A stretch of 64,000 nucleotides of DNA. Origin: Oscillospiraceae bacterium. GTDB taxonomy: Bacteria > Bacillota > Clostridia > Oscillospirales > Ruminococcaceae. The stretch covers positions 223,960 through 287,959 of the forward strand of contig CACZDM010000001.1 in the NCBI GenBank assembly GCA_902779915.1, in the 5' to 3' direction. The translations under genes and the position numbers were made by a program. Each line of letters opens with the position of its first letter. Position 1 is the stretch's first letter. Shown here piece after piece: positions 47,389 to 54,986 of this stretch. Below the pieces are notes generated by a model. It had not been told where the DNA came from. It saw nothing but the letters and a program-made list of their open reading frames with translations, and did not search any database.

Positions 47389-47673
47389 TTATCCAAAAGA
47401 AGATGGAATACCGCCGTCGAAGAACCTTTTTCGGAGTTCTGGAACAAGATCTTTCATATATCGTTCATATGTCATTGATTCAAAGATGTATTTAGACACT
47501 GACAAAGGGTCATCAGACAATTCAAACATATTTACTAATGTGGTTATATCGTTTACAACTTCTTTTCTTTGTTTTTTTGTCCACTGAGGTTTTCCATTCT
47601 TTCCGCCCGCAACCGCTTCTAAGGAATCCGAGTTCAATTGATTGGTTGCTTCAATGTTTTTGTTTTCTTCCAT
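47389..47673 (-). CDS. Small protein with double-glycine leader (possible RiPP/bacteriocin-type precursor)
   Basis: The 94-residue product has an acidic N-terminus ending LNSDSLEAVAGG (residues 13-24). This is the pattern of leader peptides cut by peptidase-containing ABC transporters, also seen in many orphan clostridial small proteins. The remaining 70 residues are charged and contain no cysteine; they end FFDGGIPSSFG. ATG 47673 follows AAAGGGG by nine bases. The gene stands alone with a consensus promoter and its own terminator. No processing peptidase, modification enzyme or immunity gene is adjacent, so a role as precursor is only a hypothesis. Confidence 0.75.
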   Translation of the reverse strand: MEENKNIEATNQLNSDSLEAVAGGKNGKPQWTKKQRKEVVNDITTLVNMFELSDDPLSVSKYIFESMTYERYMKDLVPELRKRFFDGGIPSSFG

Positions 47674-47744
47674 TGCAGACACCCCCTTTCAAGTTAAAAA
47701 TTTAAATGTTGGGATGATGTAAAATCAAAAAACTCCCAATATTT

Positions 47745-47773
47745 ATTATAGCATAATTGCATGTAAATGTCAA
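47745..47773 (-). promoter_or_regulatory. Consensus promoter for the double-glycine peptide gene
   Basis: On the minus strand TTGACA (47768-47773) and TATAAT (47745-47750) are exact with a 17-base spacer, so strong expression is expected. It abuts repeat copy D. Confidence 0.88.
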
Positions 47774-47799
47774 TAGTGAATTTAAAAAATTATTAAAGA

Positions 47800-47886
47800 A
47801 CAAATGCTGATTTTATGTTTTCAAGATTTTTTAAACCAAAAGTCGGATGTTTTAAGGAAAAACATTACGGACCAAACATAACCAAA
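47800..47886 (-). repeat. Dispersed non-coding repeat, copy D
   Basis: The outer end GGACCAAACATAACCAAA (47869-47886) and the adjoining GTCGGATGTTTTAAGG match the right end of copy B (GGGACAAATATAACCCAAA, TTTGGATATTTTAAGC). Its inner limit near 47800 is uncertain. It lies in the 368-base gap between the peptide gene and spoVB. Confidence 0.55.
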
Positions 47887-47947
47887 TTAATCATGTAATT
47901 TTCAGGTTTTCAAAATTTAACTTGATATAAATTCATAATCTCACATG

Positions 47948-47967
47948 ATTTTCAACCGGTTGAAAAT
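47948..47967. promoter_or_regulatory. Perfect 20-base palindrome upstream of spoVB
   Basis: ATTTTCAACCGGTTGAAAAT is a perfect palindrome 16 bases before a -35 box. The size and place suit a repressor or activator operator. The binding protein is unknown. Confidence 0.6.
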
Positions 47968-47983
47968 TTTCTTCTAAAATGTT

Positions 47984-48013
47984 TTGAACATGCATATTTT
48001 AGCTGTATATACT
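47984..48013 (+). promoter_or_regulatory. Promoter for the spoVB-like gene
   Basis: TTGAAC (47984-47989) is followed by TATATA/TATACT at 48006-48013, with a 16-18-base spacer. Confidence 0.5.
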
Positions 48014-48041
48014 CTCGCGCGAGGTGTTAAAACTGAGAAAA

Positions 48042-49619
48042 ATGCAGAAAAATGTTTTGTTAAAAGGAGCAATGACAATCCTTGGAGCGTCGATTATCAC
48101 GCGCATTTTGGGCTTTATCTTTCGAATATATATCGCTGAAAAACTGGATGCGCAGGGAATGGGGTTATATCAACTCGTGACTTCGCTATATATGCTTGCG
48201 ATCACATTCACAACCTCCGGAATCAGCCTCGCAGTTTCCTGTATGATTTCCGAAAACATTGAAACGGGGAGATATGGAAGCTCAAGATATGTCTTAAAAA
48301 TATCCATATTCTGGGCCGCCTTTATCAGCACATTGGTCTTGATTGCGTTGCTTATTTTTGCTGTTCCAATAAGCCAAAATGTCTTGAGAGACCCAAGAAC
48401 TCTATATTCCATAATCTTTCTTGCCCCAAGCCTGCCGTTTATGGCGGTTGCGTCTTGCGTTAAGGGATATTTTTATGCTTTAAGGAAATCCTTCCATCCT
48501 TCAAATTCAACCGTTATTGAACAAATTTCCAAAATGCTGTTTATATTTTGCCTGATTAATTTTTATATATCTAGGGGAGATGAGTATGCCTGCGCGATTG
48601 TTTCGCTTGGAATGACGGTTGGAGAGGTTGTTTCCTGCATATATATTGGAATCATATACTATATCCAAAAAAAATCGCCCCAGAGGCAAAATTTTGGCGC
48701 GAGAAAAATATTATGTAAAATATTAAAAATATCAGTTCCAGTTCAAACCAGCGCAACTTTTAGCTCAGCCCTGAGACTTGCTGAAAACATTCTCATAATA
48801 GAAGGCTTGAAAATCTTCACTCATGGCGACCACATCACAGCCACAGGCACATATGGAATAATCAAGGGAATGGTTTTGCCGCTTCTTTTATTTCCAACGT
48901 CATTTTTACAAGCTGTAATAATAGTTTTGATTCCTGAGCTTTCTGGAGCAAGCGCCGCCCGCAAAGAAGCAACAATCAAAAGGGCATGTCAAAAGGCTTT
49001 GCAGCTAACCATACTCATGGGGGTGTATATAACTGCGATATTTTTATTGTTTCCCGGGGAAATATCAAGCCTTTTTTACAAAAATCCAAACGTTGCTCCG
49101 ATGATAAAAAGCCTATGTATACTCTGTCCGTTAATGTATCTTGAAATGGTTTGCGTCGGGATATTAAACGCGATTGGAGAGCAAATTGCTTCGATGAAAT
49201 ACAGGATAATTGATGGCGCATTAAGACTGGTTTTAATATGGATTTTAGTTCCAAAGGGCGGAGTGGATGCGTTTTTGATAATAATGGTTATGTCTAATAT
49301 ATTCACATCTATGTTGAATTTATATCGCTTGCTCAAGGTCACATGTTTGCCGCTTTGTTTAAATCAGTGGATCATAAAGCCTATTATTGCGATACTGATT
49401 CCTTCATTTGTATCAATCGCCATAAAAAATAAAATAATTGAAATTTTCCCAAATTGGCTTGCGATTTTATCTCTGGGTTTGATTATTGTTGTGATATATT
49501 TTATTTTGTTGTTTATTTTTAACTGTCTTGGAAGCAGCGAAATTGATTTTTTTAAAACCTGTTTTAAATCAAAAAGAAAAACCAAATGCAGAGGCAAAAA
49601 CAAATATATATCAAAATAG
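48042..49619 (+). CDS. SpoVB-like polysaccharide/lipid flippase (MOP superfamily)
   Basis: This polytopic MOP-superfamily protein is related to SpoVB and MurJ, which flip lipid-linked wall precursors. The 525-residue product has about 14 hydrophobic segments. The family opening is GAMTILGASIITRILGFIFRI (shown in part as TILGASIITRILGFIFRIYI), with MGLYQLVTSLYML, ALRLAENILIIEGL and LPLLLFPTSFLQAVI. ATG 48042 is used; GTG 48024 and CTG 48033 are in frame nearer to GAGGTG, so the start is uncertain. It is a single gene converging on dacF. It does not by itself show that the cell sporulates. Confidence 0.88.
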   Translation: MQKNVLLKGAMTILGASIITRILGFIFRIYIAEKLDAQGMGLYQLVTSLYMLAITFTTSGISLAVSCMISENIETGRYGSSRYVLKISIFWAAFISTLVLIALLIFAVPISQNVLRDPRTLYSIIFLAPSLPFMAVASCVKGYFYALRKSFHPSNSTVIEQISKMLFIFCLINFYISRGDEYACAIVSLGMTVGEVVSCIYIGIIYYIQKKSPQRQNFGARKILCKILKISVPVQTSATFSSALRLAENILIIEGLKIFTHGDHITATGTYGIIKGMVLPLLLFPTSFLQAVIIVLIPELSGASAARKEATIKRACQKALQLTILMGVYITAIFLLFPGEISSLFYKNPNVAPMIKSLCILCPLMYLEMVCVGILNAIGEQIASMKYRIIDGALRLVLIWILVPKGGVDAFLIIMVMSNIFTSMLNLYRLLKVTCLPLCLNQWIIKPIIAILIPSFVSIAIKNKIIEIFPNWLAILSLGLIIVVIYFILLFIFNCLGSSEIDFFKTCFKSKRKTKCRGKNKYISK

Positions 49620-49630
49620 CCAAAAATATC

Positions 49631-50989
49631 CTACTTCCTTTTATATCTGTTTTTATTTTTCATTCTGCTGTAGTTATTAACTTTGTTTTTTTCTTGAATA
49701 CGTTTGGTTATTTTTCTATATATTATAATAAATGTTGATATAATCACAAGAGAAATAAACCACCAGGATAATATCACATCGCGAACAATATTTGTGAATA
49801 ATGCTAAAATATTTAGCTCAATATCTGTGGCCGCAACAACATCAACAGTTTTGATGATTTGGTCTGAAAGTTTCAAATCAACTTGACCAATGATCTGGCC
49901 CTTTGCGATTGGAGCGTTGATTTCAGTTGGCAATTTGGATGTGTCCCAGAAAATTGTTGATGGATTTATATATTTTGGAAGCAGGTCAACAATTTGCTCC
50001 TTCGGGGTTAGAATGATGGAGTCGGTGTCTTTTCCCATTTTAACTTTGATGTTGTTTGGAATTGTCTTGGTTCCGGGCGACCCAACAGTCACGAATTTTA
50101 AATGCTTAAAAGCCCATTTATATAGGTTTGAGGCGTCTTTATAGGCGTTATTTGTCTCCCCTGGAGGAGCCCCAAGAGTCACTAAAATATATTCATATTC
50201 ATCATCTTTTGCAAGGCTGACAAGGCTTTTTTTTCCATCAAAACTTGAAGTTTTTATTCCGCGAATCCTTTCGTCGAAGTATTGCCCTCCCAAATATTTG
50301 CTCATCATGTGGTTTGTGTGTTGGATTTTTCTTTGTTGGGGGTGTTTGTTGGTTGGAGCCATCATATATGATCCAGAAGTTGCGATTTCTTCAAAGACAG
50401 GGTTTTTCAGGCAATATTCTGTCAGCAAATATATGTCGTGTGCGCAGGATTCATTGTTTTCATCAAGTCCGTCAGGATCGACAATATGCGTGTTTTCCAT
50501 TCCGATTTCTTGGGCTTTTTGGTTCATTTTTTCAACAAAAGCGTCAATTTCTCCCCCGGACACGAAATCCGCAAGCATCATAGCAGCATCTGAGGCTGAG
50601 GAAAGCATTGTTGCATATAAAGCGTCTTTAACTGAGATGATCTCTTCGGGTTTTATATTTGAAACTGAGGCATTTTTTTTATATAATCTGTCAAAAATAT
50701 ATTGTTTAGCGACTAGCTGTTCATTTAAAAGCGATTCAACATTTTCTTCCGGCCTTGACTCCAAGACCAAAATGGCTGTCATCATTTTAACTAGAGACGC
50801 AACCGGCATTTTTAAATTTTTGTTTTTATCATAAACCACCGTTTTGGTGTCTCTATTGACAAAATAAACAGCTTCGCTGGAAATAGACAAATCGATGTTA
50901 TATGGCGTCAGGGCAAAGGAAAATGCAAAAGGGCTCAAAACTAACAAAATGCAAAGCAAAAATAAAATAATTTTTTTGTTAAATTTCAT
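49631..50989 (-). CDS. DacF-like D-alanyl-D-alanine carboxypeptidase family protein (S11), altered motifs
   Basis: S11 enzymes trim the terminal D-alanine of peptidoglycan stems. The 452-residue protein has a signal peptide (about 1-27), the S11 domain and a C-terminal PBP5-like domain. A membrane anchor (about 405-428) and a basic tail end it. The SxxK motif is intact in ASLVKMMTA. The S-x-N motif reads SAS in LSSASDAAMML, and the K-T-G motif reads KTS in IRGIKTSSFDG, so activity may be reduced or altered. It starts at ATG 50989 behind AGGAG and has its own promoter. Confidence 0.88.
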   Translation of the reverse strand: MKFNKKIILFLLCILLVLSPFAFSFALTPYNIDLSISSEAVYFVNRDTKTVVYDKNKNLKMPVASLVKMMTAILVLESRPEENVESLLNEQLVAKQYIFDRLYKKNASVSNIKPEEIISVKDALYATMLSSASDAAMMLADFVSGGEIDAFVEKMNQKAQEIGMENTHIVDPDGLDENNESCAHDIYLLTEYCLKNPVFEEIATSGSYMMAPTNKHPQQRKIQHTNHMMSKYLGGQYFDERIRGIKTSSFDGKKSLVSLAKDDEYEYILVTLGAPPGETNNAYKDASNLYKWAFKHLKFVTVGSPGTKTIPNNIKVKMGKDTDSIILTPKEQIVDLLPKYINPSTIFWDTSKLPTEINAPIAKGQIIGQVDLKLSDQIIKTVDVVAATDIELNILALFTNIVRDVILSWWFISLVIISTFIIIYRKITKRIQEKNKVNNYSRMKNKNRYKRK

Positions 50990-51088
50990 ATAGACATTCT
51001 CCTAAAAATAGTTTAAAATATGTATGGTGTGGTTTTTGGGGGCCAGGCTTGAAAATGACTGTTTGATTAAAGAAACATCTCCTAAAAA

Positions 51089-51117
51089 TTATATCAAATT
51101 TGTTGTGACAAATCAAT
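51089..51117 (-). promoter_or_regulatory. Promoter for the dacF-like gene
   Basis: On the minus strand TTGATT (51112-51117) and TATAAT (51089-51094) are 17 bases apart, about 100 bases before the start. Confidence 0.7.
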
Positions 51118-51184
51118 AACAATTATATTACAATTTGATTAATAATGTGGATGTTTCCGGTGATATTTTCCAATTTATCTTAAG

Positions 51185-51514
51185 TTGAAAATTGAGCTTT
51201 TGAAATTAAAAGGACAAAAAAATTTCCATGCCTCCTTGAAATTAATAAAAAAACTAATGAAAAAAATTGGAAGACCCGCTGCCATCCCATGCTTGAGTTG
51301 TAAATATTATGAATCTAATTCAAATTCGAAGTTTTTTAAGGCTTACGAGGGAAAGACTTTCGCGCTAGAGGCGTCTTTTTTAATTGGAAATGCGTCTTTA
51401 AACAGAAGCAAAACCTTTAAAAAGCAGCGCAGCATGGTCAATTGCAAATCCGTAAAATGTGCTATGTCTTGGTTAATAAATTGCAAAAATGCGGATTATA
51501 ATTATTATATATGA
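51185..51514 (+). CDS. Hypothetical cysteine-containing small protein
   Basis: I do not recognise this 109-codon frame. It is lysine- and asparagine-rich, with CLSCKYYE and later CKSVKCAMSWLINC, which could hold zinc. It precedes a metallophosphatase in the same direction by 53 bases. The start is weak: TTG 51185 has no Shine-Dalgarno site, and ATG 51257 is an alternative. It may be a real small gene or a chance frame. Confidence 0.35.
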   Translation: MKIELLKLKGQKNFHASLKLIKKLMKKIGRPAAIPCLSCKYYESNSNSKFFKAYEGKTFALEASFLIGNASLNRSKTFKKQRSMVNCKSVKCAMSWLINCKNADYNYYI

Positions 51515-51567
51515 AATATTTTTATCACATTACATCTATGAAATTTTGAAAATGGGGGAATTGGATT

Positions 51568-52245
51568 GTGATTTGGATAACAGGAGATAAACATGGTCAG
51601 CTGGATCCTTTTTTAGAAAATCCAACATATAAAAAAATCAAAAAAAATGACACGTTGATAATATGCGGAGATTTTGGGTTTTTGTGGGACAGATCTAAAC
51701 AGGAACTGAAAAACTTGAAATGGCTTTCAAAACGAAGATATAACATTGCTTTTGTTGATGGCTGTCATGATAATCAAACCATCCTGTCAGAATATCCCAC
51801 TGAGTTTTGGAATGGCGGAAAAGTCAGGCGCGTTTCCAAAAACATTTTCTATCTCATGCGCGGAGAAATATATGACATAGACGGAGCGCGGGTTTTGGCT
51901 TTTGGCGGGGGCCACAGCAAAAACAGGGCAGTTGAAGCCAAGGGCAGGTCTTGGTGGCCGGAAGAATCGCCAACTCGGGAACAGATCGATAATGTCGTTG
52001 AAAACATGCAAAAAGCAAAGGGCCATTTCGATTTGATCATATCACACGAAGCCCCGAGGTCTATAAAATCCTGTTTGGAGGAAAACTATCAAGACAGCAG
52101 CCCCATCAACGATGTTTTGGAGGAAATCAGGGCCCACTGCGACTTTAAAAATTGGTTTTTTGGAAAATATCACGTCGATAAGCTCATCCCTCCAAAATAT
52201 CACGTTGTTTTTGATGATGTGATAAAATTTGAAAAGCGGTTTTGA
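51568..52245 (+). CDS. Calcineurin-like metallophosphoesterase
   Basis: The 225-residue protein has the metallophosphatase frame: GDKHGQ (D-x-H), ICGDFGFLWD (G-D) and ISHEAP. Two usual ligand blocks differ. G-N-H-E/D appears as GCHDN and the final G-H-x-H as GKYH. FGGGHSKNRAVEAKGRSWWP matches a phage/clostridial subgroup. No signal peptide is seen. The start is GTG 51568, behind GGGGGAATTGG. Its substrate is unknown. Confidence 0.85.
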   Translation: MIWITGDKHGQLDPFLENPTYKKIKKNDTLIICGDFGFLWDRSKQELKNLKWLSKRRYNIAFVDGCHDNQTILSEYPTEFWNGGKVRRVSKNIFYLMRGEIYDIDGARVLAFGGGHSKNRAVEAKGRSWWPEESPTREQIDNVVENMQKAKGHFDLIISHEAPRSIKSCLEENYQDSSPINDVLEEIRAHCDFKNWFFGKYHVDKLIPPKYHVVFDDVIKFEKRF

Positions 52246-52342
52246 ATTTAAGACAGCGTATCTAAAATTTTCGTTTGAAGCGGGCGGCCTAATTTGGAAG
52301 GGATTGAGGAAATAAATATAATCTAAATCAACATTTTGTATA

Positions 52343-52410
52343 ATTTGGGTTATATTTTTTTCAGCTAAACTTCTTGCTTAAAATATCAGACTTTTTGTCT
52401 AAAATTTTCG
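52343..52410 (+). repeat. Dispersed non-coding repeat, copy F
   Basis: ATTTGGGTTATATTTTTTTC at the outer end is followed by CTAAACTTCTTGCTTAAAATATC. It matches the inverse of copy B's right end nearly base for base over about 50 positions. It ends at the alr stop codon. TCTAAAATTTTCG occurs at its inner edge (52397) and again near 52260. Confidence 0.7.
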
Positions 52411-52412
52411 AT

Positions 52413-53549
52413 TTATTTAAAGTCTTCTGACATCGGATCAATTTCTTTGCCGCAATAGGAATATATTCGGGGAACTCTTTTGGATATTCCACAAACAACT
52501 TCATATCCTATAGTTCCGATTGAGTCAGCGATATCGTCCGCAGTTATTGAATTTTTTCCATCACTTCCAAAAAGCGTCACAACATCCCCTGGCCGGACGT
52601 CAAGATTTGTCACGTCAAGCATGGTTTGATCCATGCAAACATTTCCCGCAACAGTTGCTGTTTTTCCATTGATTAAAACTTTTCCTTTGTTTGAGAGAAA
52701 TCTTGGATATCCATCAGCATAGCCAACGGGAATTGTTGCGATTTTTTTCTCGGATTTTGCGCAAAAAGTTCGTCCATATCCGACAAATTCGCCTTTTTTG
52801 ACTGTTTTCACCATTGAAACAACGGCTTTAAAAGACATAACCGGCCTGAGCGCATCACATTTAACCTGCGGGCTTGGTTTGAGGCCATACAAAATTATCC
52901 CTGGCCTTGCCAGAGAAAATCCATTTCCAACTCCCCTCAAAATTGCAGCGCTGTTTTTGCAATGGGGGTTTTTGAAATTTTTAGCAACTTCTGAAAATTT
53001 TTGAATTTGTTCCAGGGTGAAAACTTGATCGTCCTTTGAGAGCGAATCTGCGCAGCAAAGATGGGTGTATATTCCGTTTAATTTAAAGCCCGGCAGGTTT
53101 TCATACTGAGAAAGATCCTCCGAGGGCAAAAATCCGATCCTGTTCATGCCCGTGTCAACAACTAGATGTATTAAAATTGTTTGGTTTAACTTTTCCAATT
53201 CTTTGCTCAAGGCAAGCGCATATTCCCTGCAATAGACAGACTGAGATATTTTGTGAAAAGCAACCAGGTTAGCAAGGCGGGTTGGAGTATATCCTAAAAT
53301 CAAAATTTCTCCTTCAATTCGAGCCTCACGCAAGCTGATCGCCTCGTCAAGGTTTGCAACCGCCCAGTTTTTGATTTTAAAGCGTTTTTGCAAAAAATTC
53401 GCAACCGCTTCAGCCCCGCATCCATATGCGTCGGCTTTAACAACTGCCATTATTTTTTCGCTTTGTTCAAGTTTTTTCATGATCAGTTTCATATTAAACT
53501 CAAGAGCATCAAAATCTATTTGAGCCCAACAACGTTTTTTAAAGTTCAA
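52413..53549 (-). CDS. alr: Alanine racemase
   Basis: This PLP enzyme makes D-alanine for peptidoglycan. The 378-residue protein has the PLP lysine in VVKADAYGCGA, HLVVDTGMNRIGF, GIYTHLCCAD, the catalytic tyrosine in GYGRTF, and PVGYADGYPR. Metal-free C-terminal blocks GNVCMDQTMLDVT and RVPRIY are present. The start is uncertain. TTG 53549 gives a normal-length N-terminus with GGTGA eight bases ahead. The longest frame begins at ATG 53612 inside the preceding small gene, but has no Shine-Dalgarno site. Confidence 0.94.
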   Translation of the reverse strand: MNFKKRCWAQIDFDALEFNMKLIMKKLEQSEKIMAVVKADAYGCGAEAVANFLQKRFKIKNWAVANLDEAISLREARIEGEILILGYTPTRLANLVAFHKISQSVYCREYALALSKELEKLNQTILIHLVVDTGMNRIGFLPSEDLSQYENLPGFKLNGIYTHLCCADSLSKDDQVFTLEQIQKFSEVAKNFKNPHCKNSAAILRGVGNGFSLARPGIILYGLKPSPQVKCDALRPVMSFKAVVSMVKTVKKGEFVGYGRTFCAKSEKKIATIPVGYADGYPRFLSNKGKVLINGKTATVAGNVCMDQTMLDVTNLDVRPGDVVTLFGSDGKNSITADDIADSIGTIGYEVVCGISKRVPRIYSYCGKEIDPMSEDFK

Positions 53550-53596
53550 TTTAAGGTTCACCACTTTGTGTTTTTTATTATACAAACAGTATATAT

Positions 53597-53764
53597 TCAA
53601 ACCATGCCGCAATCGTCATAGTCTTGCCATTTTATTTTGTGTCGCCTATTTAGAAAGACTTGGTTTAAAATAAAAGTTGCGGTTGAAGCGATTGCAACAA
53701 AAAACAACAAAATCGAAATCAGTGTCAGTATAAAATATTTTTTGTTGTTTGAATATTTTTTCAT
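53597..53764 (-). CDS. Small single-span membrane protein upstream of alr
   Basis: The 55-residue frame starts at ATG 53764 behind AGAAAGGA, with eight bases of spacing. It has a basic start (KKYSNNKKY), one hydrophobic helix (about 11-36) and a charged tail ending DYDDCGMV. A consensus-like promoter lies just upstream and alr follows at once, so both are probably on one message. I do not recognise a family. Confidence 0.7.
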   Translation of the reverse strand: MKKYSNNKKYFILTLISILLFFVAIASTATFILNQVFLNRRHKIKWQDYDDCGMV

Positions 53765-53823
53765 AATAAAAGTCCTTTCTTCAAATGATTTAAAAGTCTA
53801 ACGAAAAACAAGACCTATAATCT

Positions 53824-53852
53824 ATGATAATATAAATTGCTTTATAAGTCAA
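53824..53852 (-). promoter_or_regulatory. Promoter for the small membrane protein and alr
   Basis: On the minus strand TTGACT (53847-53852) and TATCAT (53824-53829) are 17 bases apart. Confidence 0.65.
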
Positions 53853-53888
53853 CACCAAATATAAAATTAAAAATTTTTATACCAAAAC

Positions 53889-53938
53889 AAAAAAATGCCA
53901 TCCAAATGTTAAATTAAACATCGGACAACATAAAATTT
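53889..53938 (-). terminator. Terminator after rpsT
   Basis: On the minus strand a TGTCCGATGTT arm pairs imperfectly with AACATTTGGATGGCA, followed by seven T. It begins about 13 bases after the rpsT stop. Confidence 0.7.
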
Positions 53939-53950
53939 CAAACAATTAAA

Positions 53951-54211
53951 TCATTTGCAGGAGTTCAAAAGTTTTTGTAGCTGAGATTTTTTGCGAGCAA
54001 CTTTGTTTTTGTGGAAAACTCCTTTAGCGCCGGCTTTATCGAGCTTTTTTGACGCCAAAATGACAGCGGATTCTTTGTTTTCCAGGCCGTCCTTAACGGC
54101 GCAAACAGCGGTTTTCAGAGCGGTTTTTAGGTCACTTTTAATCATTTTGTTTCTTAAGGTTTTGGTTTTTGTAACTCTAATTCTCTTTTTAGCTGAAGCA
54201 ATATTTGGCAC
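53951..54211 (-). CDS. rpsT: 30S ribosomal protein S20
   Basis: S20 binds 16S rRNA early in small-subunit assembly. The 86-residue helical, lysine-rich protein starts [20 protein letters not shown] and has the family block [29 protein letters not shown] precedes ATG 54211. It is a single gene with its own promoter and terminator. Confidence 0.97.
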   Translation of the reverse strand: MPNIASAKKRIRVTKTKTLRNKMIKSDLKTALKTAVCAVKDGLENKESAVILASKKLDKAGAKGVFHKNKVARKKSQLQKLLNSCK

Positions 54212-54288
54212 TTTTCAAACACCTCCCATAGTTTTTCAAATTATACATAAAACGTCAAATATGCGGCATCCACCGATACACATCTAAC

Positions 54289-54317
54289 ATTATATCACAA
54301 TTTAAAATCAAATGCAA
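54289..54317 (-). promoter_or_regulatory. Promoter for rpsT
   Basis: On the minus strand TTGCAT (54312-54317) and TATAAT (54289-54294) are 17 bases apart. Confidence 0.75.
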
Positions 54318-54485
54318 TGGTGATTTTTAATTTTTTTTATTTAAACTTGAAGTTTTTTAATCGATGAGCGGACAGCAAGCTACAAAGGCCACGTCGACTT
54401 GAAAGTCAAGACATTCATATATTGCAAGTTTATTGAGAGTGTTCTTTTTTTGCGGAGGCTTAAACTGATTGCTTTGGGAATTTTA

Positions 54486-54932
54486 GGTTATATTTGTTCC
54501 CTTCAATCTCGTCTCAAAAAACAAGGCTGGCTTTTTGATCTAACCGCTTGCTTCAAATTAAGCCGACCTTGAGCAGGTTTAAAGAGCCGTGATGCTTGAT
54601 GCTTAAATCCCCGCCATTTCTCACCATCAGCTATGCAATCAAAGCCTCATTTAAAATCCCAAAGATTTTTAAAAAGCCCTTAATAAGTGTTAGTTAAACG
54701 TCATTAACCTGCCTTTCTGGAGCCAAGCTATCGCTTCTCAAACCTGCTTTCAAAGAGGTTGCGCTTGAGGAAAATTTAATATTACAGTTAGTTGTGAGCG
54801 GGCGGCGGTTTAAGCTGCTTGCGCCATTGCTTTTTAAAACGCGATCAAGGACATCGTAATTTATCAGGAAACTTGAGCAAAGAGTTTGGATATTTTAAGC
54901 AGGAAGTTTACTTGGGACAAATATAACCCAAA
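54486..54932. mobile_element. Dispersed repeat, copy B, with inverted ends (decayed MITE-like element)
   Basis: GGTTATATTTGTTCCC (54486-54501) and GGGACAAATATAACCCAAA (54914-54932) are inverted copies bounding about 447 bases. The right 210 bases match copy A (17152-17365) in reverse, and shorter right-end matches occur at copies C, D and F. No reading frame of useful length is present. The flanking part 54318-54485 of this 775-base gap shows nothing I can assign. A miniature inverted-repeat element or a worn insertion-sequence remnant fits best. Confidence 0.6.
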
Positions 54933-54986
54933 GCTAAATTATACAAATAGTATACTAATAAAATGGGCTGCATATCACTTGCGGAC

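Noticed and set aside
54300..54960. tRNA or rRNA genes in the long gaps near 17.0-17.7 kb and 54.3-55.0 kb
   Set aside because: No cloverleaf, CCA end or conserved T-arm sequence was recognised; the gaps are explained partly by the repeat family.
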